64,000 nucleotides of DNA, taken from assembly GCA_015178975.1 (NCBI GenBank), contig WHVD01000201.1:62001-126000 (forward strand), read 5' to 3'. Positions 24,488 to 36,484 of the stretch are shown in pieces. The notes beneath the pieces are model-generated. The model ran no database searches and was not told the origin of the DNA. It saw nothing but the letters and a program-made list of their open reading frames with translations. A program made the translations under genes and the position numbers. Positions within the stretch are counted from its first letter, which is position 1, and each line of letters begins with the position of its first letter. This stretch comes from Hysterangium stoloniferum. Lineage: Eukaryota > Basidiomycota > Agaricomycetes > Hysterangiales > Hysterangiaceae.

Positions 24488-25063
24488 GGTTTCCAACAGT
24501 GCTCTGCTCAAGCCCTTAGGGTGGTTGGTGAGGTGGCAATAACAGTTGAACAAAATAGCCGCCCCGTTATGTAACCTTTTCAGTAAAGGCGCCCCTCTTA
24601 AGAACTTCCCAAAAGACCACCCCCGACAGCTCTTCTATACATGGTACCCACTCCTCACCCCAGTACCGCGCGCTTTCAACGCCCCTCATCCCACCATCAC
24701 CCCCTCTCCCCTTAGATAGCCATGTAATTAGAAATTAGGCTTTCAGGCCTGACGCTACTATAAAAATGGAACATATCTATCTATCTAGGAACTATTTTTA
24801 GGAAACCAATTGCAGGGACGGCAGCGGCTATTGAATGATATCTTGGACGATTGGATAAATAGCCGATGTGTTTGGGGTGAAATGCACTCGACGACCCAAG
24901 AAATGATAGGGACCTTGCCTTTTCGCTGCAACTGGAACACCTGTCACCGCCCATTCAGTGAGCGGAGTTCAAGTAAGTTGGTTTCAAAAAGATCTTCCCA
25001 CTCTCATCCATCCAATCTGCACATAATCAACGCAAAATTCTCAATTTACCTTGCCCACAACAG
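24488..25063. promoter_or_regulatory. Bidirectional promoter region, ALG5 / SDR
   Basis: About 575 bp separate the divergent ATGs of ALG5 and the dehydrogenase. The stretch has a C-rich block near 24600-24715 and a short TATC microsatellite near 24775-24788. A 130-codon plus frame at 24810-25202 overlaps the first SDR exon out of frame and looks like a shadow. Confidence 0.4.
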
Positions 25064-26488
25064 ATGTCTCCCAAAAACCAGTATGTACACGATATCCCTG
25101 GTTTGTCTGGAAAGGTTATTATTGTCACAGGTGCTAAGTAAGCATCGATCATTTGTTGCGCGAGGCTTTCTCATTTTAATTTTATCTCCAGCAAAGGGAT
25201 AGGATTTGTGAGTTGTAAATTCCATACATCGAGTGAACCTTACTTACAATTGGCGGAGAATCTTTAGGAAACAGTGAAGCAGTTGGCACTCAAGGGCGCT
25301 CATGTGTATCTTGGTGCGCGAGATAGCTCCAAAGCTGCAGATGCAATTTCGGCTTTGAATTCGCAAGGCGTTCCCGTTGCTAATATCAAATGGCTATGGG
25401 TCGACTTGTCCACCCCTCGTACGGCACGAATGTCTGCAGAGGGGTTTATTCGATTGCAATCTCGTCTGGATATTTTAAGTGAATCTCTGTCAAGTCAAAT
25501 CCTGATCTACAGCATTTATTTATTTAATTTATATCAGTAAATAATGCGGCTATGTAAGGATTTTTCAACGTATGTTTGAATGCCTTAACTGTTTTGCAAC
25601 TTGTAGGCCCCCTAGTCCATACCAACGAACTGACGATGGGATAGTTGATTCCGTTTCCACAAAGTAATTTCTCTCTTCTCACGCTCACAACTTGTGTCAT
25701 GATATATTGCAGTTACTTTGGACCCTTCGTTTTCACGAATATCCTTCTGCCCGAGATGTATCAAACAGCATTGGAACCGGACTCCGATGTCCGAATAATA
25801 AATGTACAGAGACATTTCCTATATCCCAACTGGTGATTTACGACACTATATAAATAGTTAACGTCATCTGCTCATAAGCTGGTCGCAAATATCCGAATCG
25901 GCGACCCCAAAGCATTTAATATTTCATGTGCAGGAACATTTTCGCCAAATATGGCGCGCCACGGTGCGAACAGTGCACTGCTTACACTGGATCTGCATTC
26001 AAACTAATTGAAGGGTTTTCACGGCTATTAAATATTCTCTTCACAAAGGAATTGCAACGGCGGATAGATGATGATAGACGACCTATTGTTGTCATGTGTG
26101 TCTACCCTGGTAAAGTTTGGACAGGCAGGTATTTCTCTTCTCTGCATGCACTCCTGATTTCATCCCTTGTAAAGACACTGGCAAAATAAACCAAGCAGCG
26201 CGGCCTTTGTCATTCCTCCGTCGTCCGCTCATCAAGTCTAGGGCACTCTCCGTTGAACAGGGTGCATATTCTTCCCTTTTTGCTGCCACGTCTCAGCGTG
26301 TCAGGTGCACACCTGAATATTTCAAGGGCAGCTACCTCGTTCCGTTTGGTGAAGTGCATTCACCATCAGAGACTGCATCAGACATGGATCTAGCCAAACG
26401 ATTATGGGATGCAACCGAGAAAGTATTACTACGTATATTTGATCAGGACGAACAAAGATCGTTCCGACCATTGAATATTTGTAAATAA
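25064..26488 (+). CDS. Short-chain dehydrogenase/reductase with altered active site
   Basis: A Rossmann-fold SDR of the classical type, similar to retinol-dehydrogenase-like and WW-domain-oxidoreductase-like fungal enzymes. ATG 25064 begins MSPKNQYVHDIPGLSGKVII, followed by the cofactor motif TGANKGIG (split by an intron), the LDILVNNAA motif, NYFGPFVFTNILLPEM, a helix FSRLLNILFTKELQRR, VYPGKVWTG, and a tail GAYSSLFAATSQRV, YLVPFGE and DLAKRLWDATEKVL, ending near 26488. About eight exons. Where the family has the catalytic Y-x-x-x-K, the best splice model gives R-H-G-F-S-R, with His for Tyr and Arg for Lys. If that is right, the protein may not be an oxidoreductase. Substrate is unknown. Splicing around 25800-25975 is uncertain, so the altered motif needs a transcript. 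Confidence 0.7.
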
Positions 26489-26882
26489 GAGATTCGCCAT
26501 GATGCATGTATGGTCTACCTCCCAAGAGATGCAATAGATACTGTATATAAGTGCCTGTGTTGTATTATGTATATTCTCATACTGCTTCTCAACAGTTATA
26601 GTTATGTGGATGTGAGAGCATAGAGCCAACAATGATTTTCGGCACCGTCGTTACGACTTACAACGTTCAATCTTCCCCAGTCTATCGTACTATTTAAATA
26701 GTGAAGAAAACGCTGTCAAACATCCAAATTCACGAAGGTGATTGGGCCATGGATTCTTTGCTCGAGTTCGAATTGTTACCTTTGGATGGCTTTGTTGAAT
26801 CCATCAGAGGGTTAACACGAGCATCACTCTCATCAAGATAAAGGCCTGGAAGTGATCATGCGTACTCATGCATCTAAATGGA
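26489..26882. other. Intergenic, convergent 3' ends
   Basis: Lies between the SDR stop and the NMN adenylyltransferase stop. No gene seen. Confidence 0.5.
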
Positions 26883-27836
26883 CTAATGACAGAACGCACC
26901 ATGTTCCTCGATATAATCAATGACACATGACGGGGTTAAGTATCTAACACTTAACCCTCTTCGGAGAAACAAGCGGACCTAGAACAGACATAGCTAAGGA
27001 AATGTCATTGACAAAGTCTTCACTTGCCTTGGTGCTCGACACATCATTAAAAATCATTTGCGGTATAAGGTAGATATTATGTCTCCAAGGAGCTAATGCA
27101 TCAGTCGCAGCCGAAACGTCTGTTCCCGCCCGCTCGATAATTACAGTTCCATATCGGCCCAGAATGTGGTCCAACTAGCAGGGGAAAGAGTTAATATTAG
27201 TGCAAAGGGAGAAAATTCAATATATACATCGTCCGGGGTCCACACCCCAGGCTCCGACATTGTGGCGATGAGATCCGACCCTGCCAGCAGCATTACCCCC
27301 ACCTTGCGCCGCTCGCCTGAAAGGCAATTACAAACGTCATCAATGCACAAATAGAAGGGCTAACCTTCTACTGTTGTTACGCCCCCGCATACAGTGTTAA
27401 TCTCGTGGTCAAAATGGTCCAGAACCACGGCTGTGCGCTGGTATTCGTCTTGGAATGCCTCCCATGGATCTACCATTAGCCAGGAGCTTGTTTGCTCCGC
27501 TGCCAGGATGCACATATTCACTCTATTGCTCTGTGAGCATAAGTAACACATTTATGGACGCCTCACCTGTGGAATGAGGAGAGTAAGCCGGGCTTGACAT
27601 ATTTATCACTGACCGGGGAGAGATAACCCCCCATTACTTCGAATTCAGTGTTTTGTCGAACATGATCCACTGCCATTTCGAACATGCGGAGATGAAGATA
27701 TGTTACCGGACTGAATGACCCGCATGCTACGAGAACAATAGGGGTTCTCGAAGAGTCTCGCTGCTGGCGTTTGAGTCTCTGTGTGGGAAAGATATAGGGA
27801 GCTAAGGCTGACGTTGTAGGAGATGGTGCAGACATG
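26883..27836 (-). CDS. Nicotinamide/nicotinate mononucleotide adenylyltransferase
   Basis: NMNAT joins NMN or NaMN to ATP to make NAD or its deamido form, the last common step of NAD synthesis. From ATG 27836 the protein reads MSAPSPTTSALAPYIFPTQR, then the nucleotidyl-transferase motif GSFSPVTYLHLRMFEMA with its H-x-x-H-like site, GGYLSPVSDKYVKPGL, SSWLMVDPWEAFQ, VGVMLLAGSDLIATM, a YGTVIIERAGTD strand and NDVSSTK. The conserved end VRLFLRRGLSVRYLTPSCVI is reached only through a 49-bp intron at 26979-27027 with a GC donor. Without it the frame would end early. Stop TAG is 26883-26885. An in-frame upstream ATG at 27928 would add a basic, hydroxylated leader. Confidence 0.9.
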
Positions 27837-29096
27837 GTGGAGAGAGCGCGAAAGCCCCTTGGAGCGTAGAAACGTCGGGACAAAGCCAGTGTTATTTCTG
27901 TCGTGATCACGTGCTTCGGCATTAGCATGTCCGTGACATAAAACCTAGGTAAACTCCACTGGTCGTTCGTAGGGACATGTCGCTCTTGGCCAACGTGGAA
28001 AGTGTTACAACAAGAGACAAGACGAATCTGCGCCGACGGTCAAACAGAGTCACGGTCCGGACCTTGAAGTTACAGTCGAAATGACCACAGCCAAACAGGA
28101 ACGTTTGTGATATGCGCGAACAAATGTTGAACAAGAAATTATATTTGAAGTTGACTAGTGTTGACCGTTGAAGCTCCGATGAAGGAAAAAAGCCCACATG
28201 GGATGCTTTGTGTCCACTCGACAATAAAAGTATTTCCACTTATTAACTCGCAGCACAGTTATGCGCAGGGAATCGATTGGTCATGAGCTAGGCCAATAAT
28301 CGGATGCAAGCTAAATTATTGCTGCACTGTGGACGTTGTGTGTGTATTTTCACAAAGATAGGTTCCAGATTCCGCAGGTACTAGTTCACGACTTGGTTTT
28401 CAAGGTCTTCAGGAAAACTGTCGGGGTTCGGTTGGAACCATCTGTGTAATGCTGTTCACTATTCCCCTCTTCGGTTAAAGCACCTACCAAAACATTAAAG
28501 ATTAGAACCAAGATGGTATCTTTGTCGGGGCAGCTTCCCTCTGATCAATACAGCGTGGTACATTCACACAGAAATTGGTAGTAGCGACACATTGTCAATC
28601 TATCCCTCAAGGTGAACGAGAGCAATGACCGTCTCTGAGTACATTCTTTTAAACCACGGTAAGTAATACCTAGACCGGCTTCTGAAAGACGGGCGGTATG
28701 AAAAAACTATGAACAAGATGAAGCCTGCTGGCCGGTTGTTAATAATAATTAGTAAATAATAAATAAATGATCAAAGTTATCGGCAAAGCATGTCTCCGTG
28801 AGACTGTGATCCAAAGAAAGGTATACTTTAACTACACCCACTTAAAATAGAAGTTTGAGTTTGAAGCAAAAGTCTCTGGCGATTAAGGATAAATATAGGG
28901 CGACACGATTGAGCGATTCTATATGGAATGGAGACCGACCGCGTAACCTCGTGGAGGTCTTTTGCTCACTGAGAGGTATGCATATTATAGATAGATAGAT
29001 TACCTAACCATTACTTTAATAGGAAGATAACTAAGGTCTTTTGCTCACTGAGAGTTACGGTTATATTAATAGTTGCGCAAATAATCTCAACAGACT
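27837..29096. promoter_or_regulatory. Divergent intergenic region between NMNAT and HAD phosphatase genes
   Basis: About 1.26 kb that should hold both promoters. A 21-bp direct repeat (containing CTTTTGCTCACTGAGAG) occurs at 28955-28975 and 29034-29054, the second copy about 40 bp upstream of the HAD start. The 105-codon minus frame at 27922-28239 has no recognisable domain and lies in the NMNAT promoter. Confidence 0.4.
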
Positions 29097-30203
29097 ATGG
29101 CTGTGATTACAGTGGATGCAGTATGTACTTCAATCTTACATCATTCTTGACAGTATATGCAGTGAATCTACCTTTAGATCCTGTTCGATATGGACGGGTG
29201 CGGTTTTTATCCTCATGTTACATCTGATTTCTCAGGTTATATAACCGTCTAACAGAACTCTGGTTGATTCCACTCCAGGATTAACCAGTGCATGGCGTCG
29301 ATTTGGCAAAGACTATGGTTTTGATGGAGATGCTGCTCTAGAAGGTGAACATGACAAGACTTACACATGTAATGCGGCCTAAACGGCTTTGCTAGCAACA
29401 CATGGTGTGCGATTATGGGACTCTCTCTCTCGGTGGTGTGGCATAACAGACGAGGACAAAATTAAGGTAATTTATCTTGATTTATTTGTTGATAGCGAGA
29501 CATTCCTTTCGTAGGAAGAAGCAATTCGTTTTGAGGAAGAAGTGATTAATGGTGGAGTGAATGCGCTTCCTGGTGTTCACGATCTATTGAATAAGGTAAT
29601 CGACCCTTATAAATTTATGAATCTGTCCTCAAAGTTATTAGGTCCGTGAGGGAGCGAGTGCTGATGTGCCGGGCTGGACAATTGTCACTAGTGGTTCGTT
29701 GCGCCTCTTCCAGCGGCTCCTCCTCACTGAACCGAGTAACATCCTAGCTACCAACATATATACCCCGAGAGCACTCGCACAGAGCAAAATTGATTTACCA
29801 GCATTCGCCAAACTTGTAACAGCCAATGACGTAGCCCGCGGAAAGCCTAACCCTGATCCTTATCTTACGGGGGCGAAAGTCCTTAATGTGGATCCCAAGA
29901 AATGTAGGTAGCGACGTCATGCAAAATCAAATTAATGATGTACAACCAATAATATTTAGGCCTTGTTGTTGAAGATGCCGTTAACGGGCTGCTAAGTGGC
30001 AAAGCAGCCGGAGCCTACACGCTCGCAGTGACGACCTCATCAACTCGCGAGGCTGTGGCAACCGCGGAGCCCAACTGGATCGTACCAGATTTGACGCAGT
30101 ATGTCACTTATGGTATTTTAAAACCTATTAATCGTGACAGACAACAAGCGTTTCGGCCCAATGGGTAGACGGTAAAATAGAGCTAATGATTCGCACGCAA
30201 TGA
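29097..30203 (+). CDS. HAD-superfamily sugar or glycerol phosphatase (GPP/DOG-like)
   Basis: The protein resembles yeast glycerol-3-phosphatase (GPP1/2) and 2-deoxyglucose-6-phosphatase (DOG1/2). ATG 29097 begins MAVITVDA; after introns follow ILFDMDG and TLVDSTPG (the DxDGT nucleophile motif, split by an intron), AWRRFGKDYGFD, ATHGVRLWDSLSRWCGI, EEEVINGGVNALPGV, WTIVTSGSLR (motif II), ANDVARGKPNPDPYL (motif III Lys) and VVEDAVNGLLSGKAAGA (motif IV). The last exon gives HVSAQWVDGKIELMIRTQ and stop TGA 30201-30203. Eight or so exons. All four HAD motifs are intact, so a working cytosolic phosphatase is expected. Whether it acts on glycerol phosphate or a hexose phosphate cannot be told. Confidence 0.85.
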
Positions 30204-31080
30204 TCACTACACCAGAGGGCCACTGAATCATGGCGAATGACATAGAAGAGGGGGAGGAGTTGAAAATTTGTGTTCATTAGATACTCGTTCCTTTTTTGTT
30301 GATGATGCGTGCACAGGGTCTCAACTGTGACCACCAACTCCCAAATATTCAATACCTATCAATTTAAAACCGCAAATGTGCGCCTATACACCGGAATAAT
30401 TATTGTCCGAGTTGATCAGTCAAGGTGTAGGACTTGGTGGGGCGTATCCTAGTCTATAGCTGGTATGTAATCATGATGAGCATGGTCAAATAGCGGTATT
30501 CGTTGCTTCCTTTACATTCAGCCCAATAGGACTGCTCTGTTGTCAACAGGAGGCAACCTTCAGCACACAGGGGAACATCATCGGAATTAACTGCACACAA
30601 TGTTGGGATGGAGTTGATGTGTTGCATTGTTAGGACATGTTAGAGACCGAACATTTTTCACAATTAGAGATTTATTTAATATACCTCCATCGAGCAAATC
30701 GAGCAATTTGTAATGTCAATGTCCGTGAAATACATAGGAATCACATTGCTATGTAACATATAAGATATATATTGACCTTTTTGGAAAAACTCAAGGAGAA
30801 CATTTAGTATTATTACAAGACTGGGACAAGTGGGGCTTGCCCCCACCACCCCACAGTTCTATTCTGCATCAACAATTCTAAGCATTTATCAGGGAATGTG
30901 ATCTAACTAAGAGAAGCTTATTTAAAATGATTAAATTATATACAATCATATACAATCATATACTTTTTTGAATTCATTAAACCTAAAAGACATATATCAG
31001 TCTCTTTTTCCAACCTTGCCTGAATACTTACTGTGAGAGGGCTCTTTTACTTTGGAAGTGAAAGGCCATTGGTATCAGCC
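30204..31080. other. Intergenic, border between gene-rich and repeat-rich halves
   Basis: AT-rich, with a short tandem ATATACAATC near 30938-30962. No gene seen. The repeat graveyard starts at its right edge. Confidence 0.5.
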
Positions 31081-32043
31081 TGTGAAGAGTCGAGTAAATT
31101 ACCACTCAATGTGTGAGCAATATCAACTTGTAACAGTGCAACAATGATATTGACTTATTAGAGTAGTAGCAGTTAAATGATGTAATAGTCTAATACTCTA
31201 ATGATAGAAGTAAGATTGACCTTCAAGGTGTATCAATGGGATGAATACTTAAAAGAGAGATTGACCTCAGGGTGTGATTGAACTGATGGTAATTGGAGTT
31301 TGGATTGATCTAGAAGCATGATTGGAAATACTTGTAAAGTGTGAGAGAGAGTAAGTGTAAAGGGTCGAGTAGTTTACCACTCAATGTATGATCATTATCG
31401 ACTAACGATAGTACAAAATACAATCGACTAACGATAGTACGAAATACAATCGACTAGTAGTTAAGATGTAGATTACGATCAACCCTTAAGGTACGATTGG
31501 CAGATAATTACAAGGACGGATCGACCTTACGGTACGATTCAATTGTTTAGCTAGTTGGGCTGAAGGCCGAATAGACAAGAGAAAGTATATAGTGTGCGAA
31601 GGAGAGAGAATATCCTAAGAAAGTTAGTTATGATGGATATTCTTACTGTGCTGTTCAAGAGCTTGAAGTTGAGTCGAATAGTAGTAACGGACTTCGACTG
31701 TTTCAGTGCAAAGTGTAATTACTATGACTCAATGAAGAGAGATAGAGTAGAGGTTTGTTTTAGACAAGACCCCAAACCAGTACTTGCGTGTGCAGGTGAT
31801 GGTTGTCGGGGTTGAAAAGTGTTTAAGTTTTTGTTGTGTGACTACTACTGTGACATACACATACTTCTTGTGGGTGAGAGTGCCCACAAGCATACATGGG
31901 CTCTCGAACTAATAAAGCGTATTTATGAGTGATAAAGAGAGAATAAAAAATATAAAACAAAATGAAATAATTGTATTATAAAGCGGCTTAAGGTCTAGGC
32001 TTAGAGCCTTTAGTCGCACCTCCTATATGACCTATCCTTCACA
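31081..32043 (-). mobile_element. LTR of Ty3/Gypsy element B (3' LTR, minus orientation)
   Basis: The stretch has ends TGTGAA...TTCACA and lies directly beyond a G-run plus GCAC tract that matches the polypurine end of element A. The internal side carries the extra 3' ORF of the same family, so this is the 3' LTR of a minus-strand element. It has internal direct repeats (GTCGAGTA...TTACCACTCAATGT near 31090 and 31366). Its distal partner was not found. Confidence 0.7.
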
Positions 32044-32678
32044 GTGCCCCCCCAGTTCAGAGGACCATGTCATGCGAAGTCTTGTAGCCTACTGGGGACT
32101 CCTCCCCATGCTTCCTTGTCAGAACCCCCTAGCTGTAATATTGCTTGACCCCATTCCTCCCACTTGTTGCGGAGGGGACCTACAATCTCACAGAGCTTCG
32201 AGTCATGAGAGTTGGGAGACAATTGTCCCACTTTATGCACCATAGATACCCAGTGGCTGTAGGCTTTTTGTCACGTCCTGATGATGAGGCGAATCCTGTC
32301 AGCTGGGTCGAGGTCCAGTTGTGGGAGGAGATGAAGTGCCATCTGCTGGGGAGTAGCACTGCCCGTGGTCAAGCAATCAGGGTCCTACGACTGTCATTAG
32401 CAGGAAGTAACTCCTCAAGAGATCGACAAGGTCGGTAAGGGGGGTAGAGATTGAAGGTTCGGGAGGGGTGCAAGGGAAGTTCGCCGACAGCTGTCTGAAT
32501 GGTGACAGCTTGATCCCTGAAACAATGCTTTGCAGCTTCTCCGCCTCTGCCACGTCGTTTATTAACAGGTAAAAGTCAACCATAGTCTCTTCCAATGGTG
32601 CGAGTCCTCTGCAGTCACATACTTTCCCCTCTAGCAAGGGTGGCTGTAGTGTGGGCAGTAGTTGACCCAGGACCCTGC
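32044..32678 (-). mobile_element. Element B, 3' ORF remnant (left piece)
   Basis: The minus strand encodes protein similar to the end of the extra ORF in element A at 48233-48577 (shared D-L-V-D-L-L motif and surrounding spacing). It belongs with 49441-52147; element A now lies between the two pieces. Fossil, broken. Confidence 0.65.
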
Positions 32679-33309
32679 TGTGAGAGGTATGGCGAAATAC
32701 ACTCAGGAAATATAGTCGGATGTGCTTTTACTATATTTCCTTTATTATTTCTATTTTCTCTCTTTCATTATACCTATAATTAGTTTGACGACCTATGTAT
32801 GCGGTACATCGACTCTTGTGGGTGCACACATGCCAGACTTATGTATTCTAGCACCGGTAGTTTAGAACTCAGACACTTTTTACACCGCAACCATGACTTA
32901 CCCAGACACCCGTTAGTGTCCTGTAAGTTGTGATTGGTGTATCATCTCGACCGTCACAGACGGGCTTTAGCTACTCATTCAAACTGAGTTTCAAACTGTA
33001 TCAGTCGAAACTCAATCCCTATCTCAACTTGCATGGACTACATCCACGCTACTCTATTATTCGACTCTCTAACTACTCTACTTGCACTCGAGCAGTTATC
33101 CAGAATCGCACTTAACCAGTCGATTCTGCTTATTCGTTCTAGCTATCTACCTTACTTTAGATAGCTATTTCTCTCTACCGTATTGAACTACATAGTCAAT
33201 ACGTGTTCGGTCCGTATTAGACTTAGACAGTCAATACATAGTGGTATCGTACTTCAATGGTCGATATTCTTCGTATATAGAATGGTTAGAACTTCTACCA
33301 CTCTTCACA
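32679..33309 (+). mobile_element. 5' LTR of element A
   Basis: 631 bp, TGTGAGAG...CTTCACA ends. A primer-binding-like TGGTGATCCGGG lies just inside. Same length as the LTR at 48810-49440 and the solo LTR at 49953-50583. Confidence 0.9.
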
Positions 33310-33387
33310 GTGGTGATCCGGGCCAGACCGCTCTTTCCCTATGAAGAAAAAAACATTTATTTTAACTATCAAATTCTAAACACGTAA

Positions 33388-36240
33388 ATGACCACTGGCA
33401 AGAACCAAACGCCGAGATCCTCTGTGACCCCGAGTAGTTCAAAACCTCATCAAAGACCTGCAAGTCTGGAACCACCCCGTAACGTCACCATGAGGAAGTC
33501 TTCATTGACTCTTCAAAAACTGGCTCCTCCCGGAAGTCCCATCGAAGCAGTAGCTGGACCGTCAATGGATGCCCCTCCAAGTCCACGAGAAGAACATCCG
33601 TCAACTGAGCAGTTGAACGCCCCCAGAGCTAAGGTTGAAATTACCCGTGCTTCTGAACCTGTTCTCTCGTTCCCGCCTAAACAGGTCATCCTTAAGCAAT
33701 TCTATAGGGGTCATATGATTTACGCCCAGCCCATCGACTTACAATGGGATGCGTACTACGCCGACCGGATTTTTACCGATCAGGTTACTCCCTTTGTGGA
33801 GGAGTACAATTCGGACTACCCCCTTTTACTGGTGACTGTAGCAGTCTGGTTAGGTCATTATCAGGCTATTTTATTGGCACAGGATCTATTCTTACGACCT
33901 GGAACCCTTGAGGACTTGACTCGCTCGATTCCCGAATGGTCGAGTGAAGTTACCTCTGTTATGGAAGGAGGGAGGACGGTTCTTAAACAGGAGGTGTTCT
34001 CCTCATTCCTCGACGTGCTCCGCACGCACGATGACGTGTTACAGATCCTTCACGTCCTACTCGGTGGGGATCATATCGTCCCCAAAGTCGACTACCAGTA
34101 TATTTACATTCGGATGCTGGAGGAGTCTCTTAACGGGATTACTTGGAATTCTTCGTTTGCGTATTTCACTTTAAGGGGTCGGTTAAGGCGAAATCAGAGA
34201 AGACTCGATAAGATGGTTTTGGAAGTGCTTTACCCTTATGGTGATTCCATCCAGGTACCCGATTCGCCCATCTCCACAACAAGTTCATTTGTTCACACCC
34301 TGAATGGCTCTCCCGACACTCGTTTCCTTCATTCGCTCAATCATCCCATTATTCTGCAAGACTTCCCATCTGACATGAGGATGCAGGTGGCGGAACGTCT
34401 TCAGGAAAAAGGAATGGAAATATGCATCCCCCTCTACCAGCCTCAACCTCGTCGACCTTTGAATACGGTCGAAATCGAAAGAGGGATTGTGACGGAACCT
34501 AGCCCTACCCCCCATCAGGAAAATCACCGGTCTCGCGTCGCGTTCGAACGAATCCCTGGCAATACGAACATGGGTGATGAACCAACTATGACTAGATATC
34601 GATCAGTCGCCAACAGGGGTCGACCGTCTTTCTCCACTGCATTCACCGAGGGTATAGCTGGTCAGGTTGCTGGTCGAGGATCGCTGAATCCAGTCGATCC
34701 TCGCCATTCCCTGCCGATCTCCTCCAACCCTTTTTTGCCATCAGGAGGACCTCCTAGTAATTCATCTGGGAGTTCTAGTACCTCAAGCTATGGAGGGAAT
34801 TTGGGACGTGGGGGGCGTCACGGTAGAGTACCTAACTCTCCCTTTCGAACTCCGATGCAACCTCGAGCCAGTGCACCTATCGATGACTTACCTAAGGATA
34901 AAAGGATCGCTCTTAACACCAACGACATCAAGATCAAATGGTCAGACCTTCCCGAATACGATGGGACTCAATCCAAGGTGTTGGATTACATCATGGATAT
35001 TATGAGCCTCTCGGAGATCTCTGACTCCATGAGTACATTGTTGGGAGTTGCTCTGCCAAGACGACTCACCGGCGGTGCTAAGATCTGGTAGAGCACCTTA
35101 GACCGTGAACATCGCACTGAGTTTAGTCGATCTCACGGATCGTTTCTTTGGGGCATCGTAGAAGGATTACTTGGAACCCGTTGGCGCAAATCCTTGGCTC
35201 TAGAATGGGAAGCCATGAAATTTTGACAGGCCGGTCACAATCATGAGACACCCGTTCATTACATTCAGCGAAGGGTCAAGCTTTATCGATTCTTGTATGG
35301 GTTCCACCAAAACCGGAAGGATGAAATGCACAGACTTATCCTGACACTGCCCACGGAATGGCTTTATCTTCTACAGGGACAACCTATCGACGACATCATG
35401 AGCCTACAGACTTACGCGAACAATTTACAAGAGGCTCTGATTAACGCTTGGGTTCAAACACATCAAGAACATTATCGGTTTCAGAAACCCAGAGTCATGA
35501 TCGCCGAGCAAGACGAGTCGGATCCCTGGCATGAGGAGGAGCACTCTGGAAAAATCGACCCCACTAATCGAGGCCATGTCCTCCTCGGTGAACTCGAGGA
35601 TAACACCGCCTCTAGGAGATTGAACGCTAAACAGGGTAAGAAACACGGCAAGTTCTTTTTCGAACGGAGTGACAAGAAAAGCATCGCCAAACCTCCGAAG
35701 GAGTGTTGGATTTGTGGGAGTTTAGAGCATTTCAAGATCGACTGCCCCCATGCGGGCAGGATGTCGCACTATGTCTCTATTAACAAGTGCTCCGCACAGA
35801 ACCCAATGAAGGAGGTGGAGGATCAAAGGGCTTATGAAATGGTTTATGGATTAAGTGTACAGGGACAAGTACATAACATTGATGAGGAATCAATTTTCAT
35901 TTCTGTCTACCTTCCTCAGCCAGAGGACAACATCGTTTCAGACGTGAAAGCGTCCTCGAATGAGAACGAGACATCGCAAGTTTATGTTTCTATATCAGAC
36001 CATGATTTTCTCGAGAAAGGAGACTGGCTAGACGCTCATTGTCAGAACCGTGAAGGTCTGACTGAGACGAGAGTTTTATCGCGACCTGAACCTCCCACCA
36101 TTGAGGAAATCGTCGATGAGGACGCATTTGCGAACCGATCTAAGGAAATAAGTCAAACCTACATTATAGAAGACCCTCTGAGTCCGAGGGATCGGAGGAG
36201 GAGAGCTTCCCCTTCGACCCAGGGCAATTACCCGACTTAA
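33388..36240 (+). mobile_element. Element A gag region
   Basis: Acidic, Pro/Ser-rich N-terminal part, a helical capsid-like middle, and a zinc knuckle CWICGSLEHFKIDC (CX2CX4HX4C) near 35704-35748 followed by an acidic linker toward the protease. Fossil, broken. Confidence 0.8.
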
Positions 36241-36484
36241 TTCCTTGCGATGAGTCAGACTCTGAAGCGGACGACAAGGTACCTAACGGTAGACGTATCA
36301 GGAGGAATGTTAAATTGGCTGCAAGAAAAGAAAGCAAAAGACCTAGAGTTCAATACCCCCGATCCAGTCGACTTATGAAAGAGGATTCGACTATTATCTA
36401 TCGCAAAAGGGACCCTCTGGGTGGATATTCCAGTATTGGGATTTCAGCATTACACGTCTATGGACGCGTAGGGAATTCAGAAGC

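Noticed and set aside
21392-27836. NAD metabolism gene cluster (NAD(P)H-hydrate dehydratase and NMNAT)
   Set aside because: The two genes are separated by unrelated ALG5 and SDR genes and differ in strand; no evidence of co-regulation.
27922-28239. 105-codon minus frame
   Set aside because: Lies upstream of NMNAT, shows no domain, and overlaps only the possible leader region.
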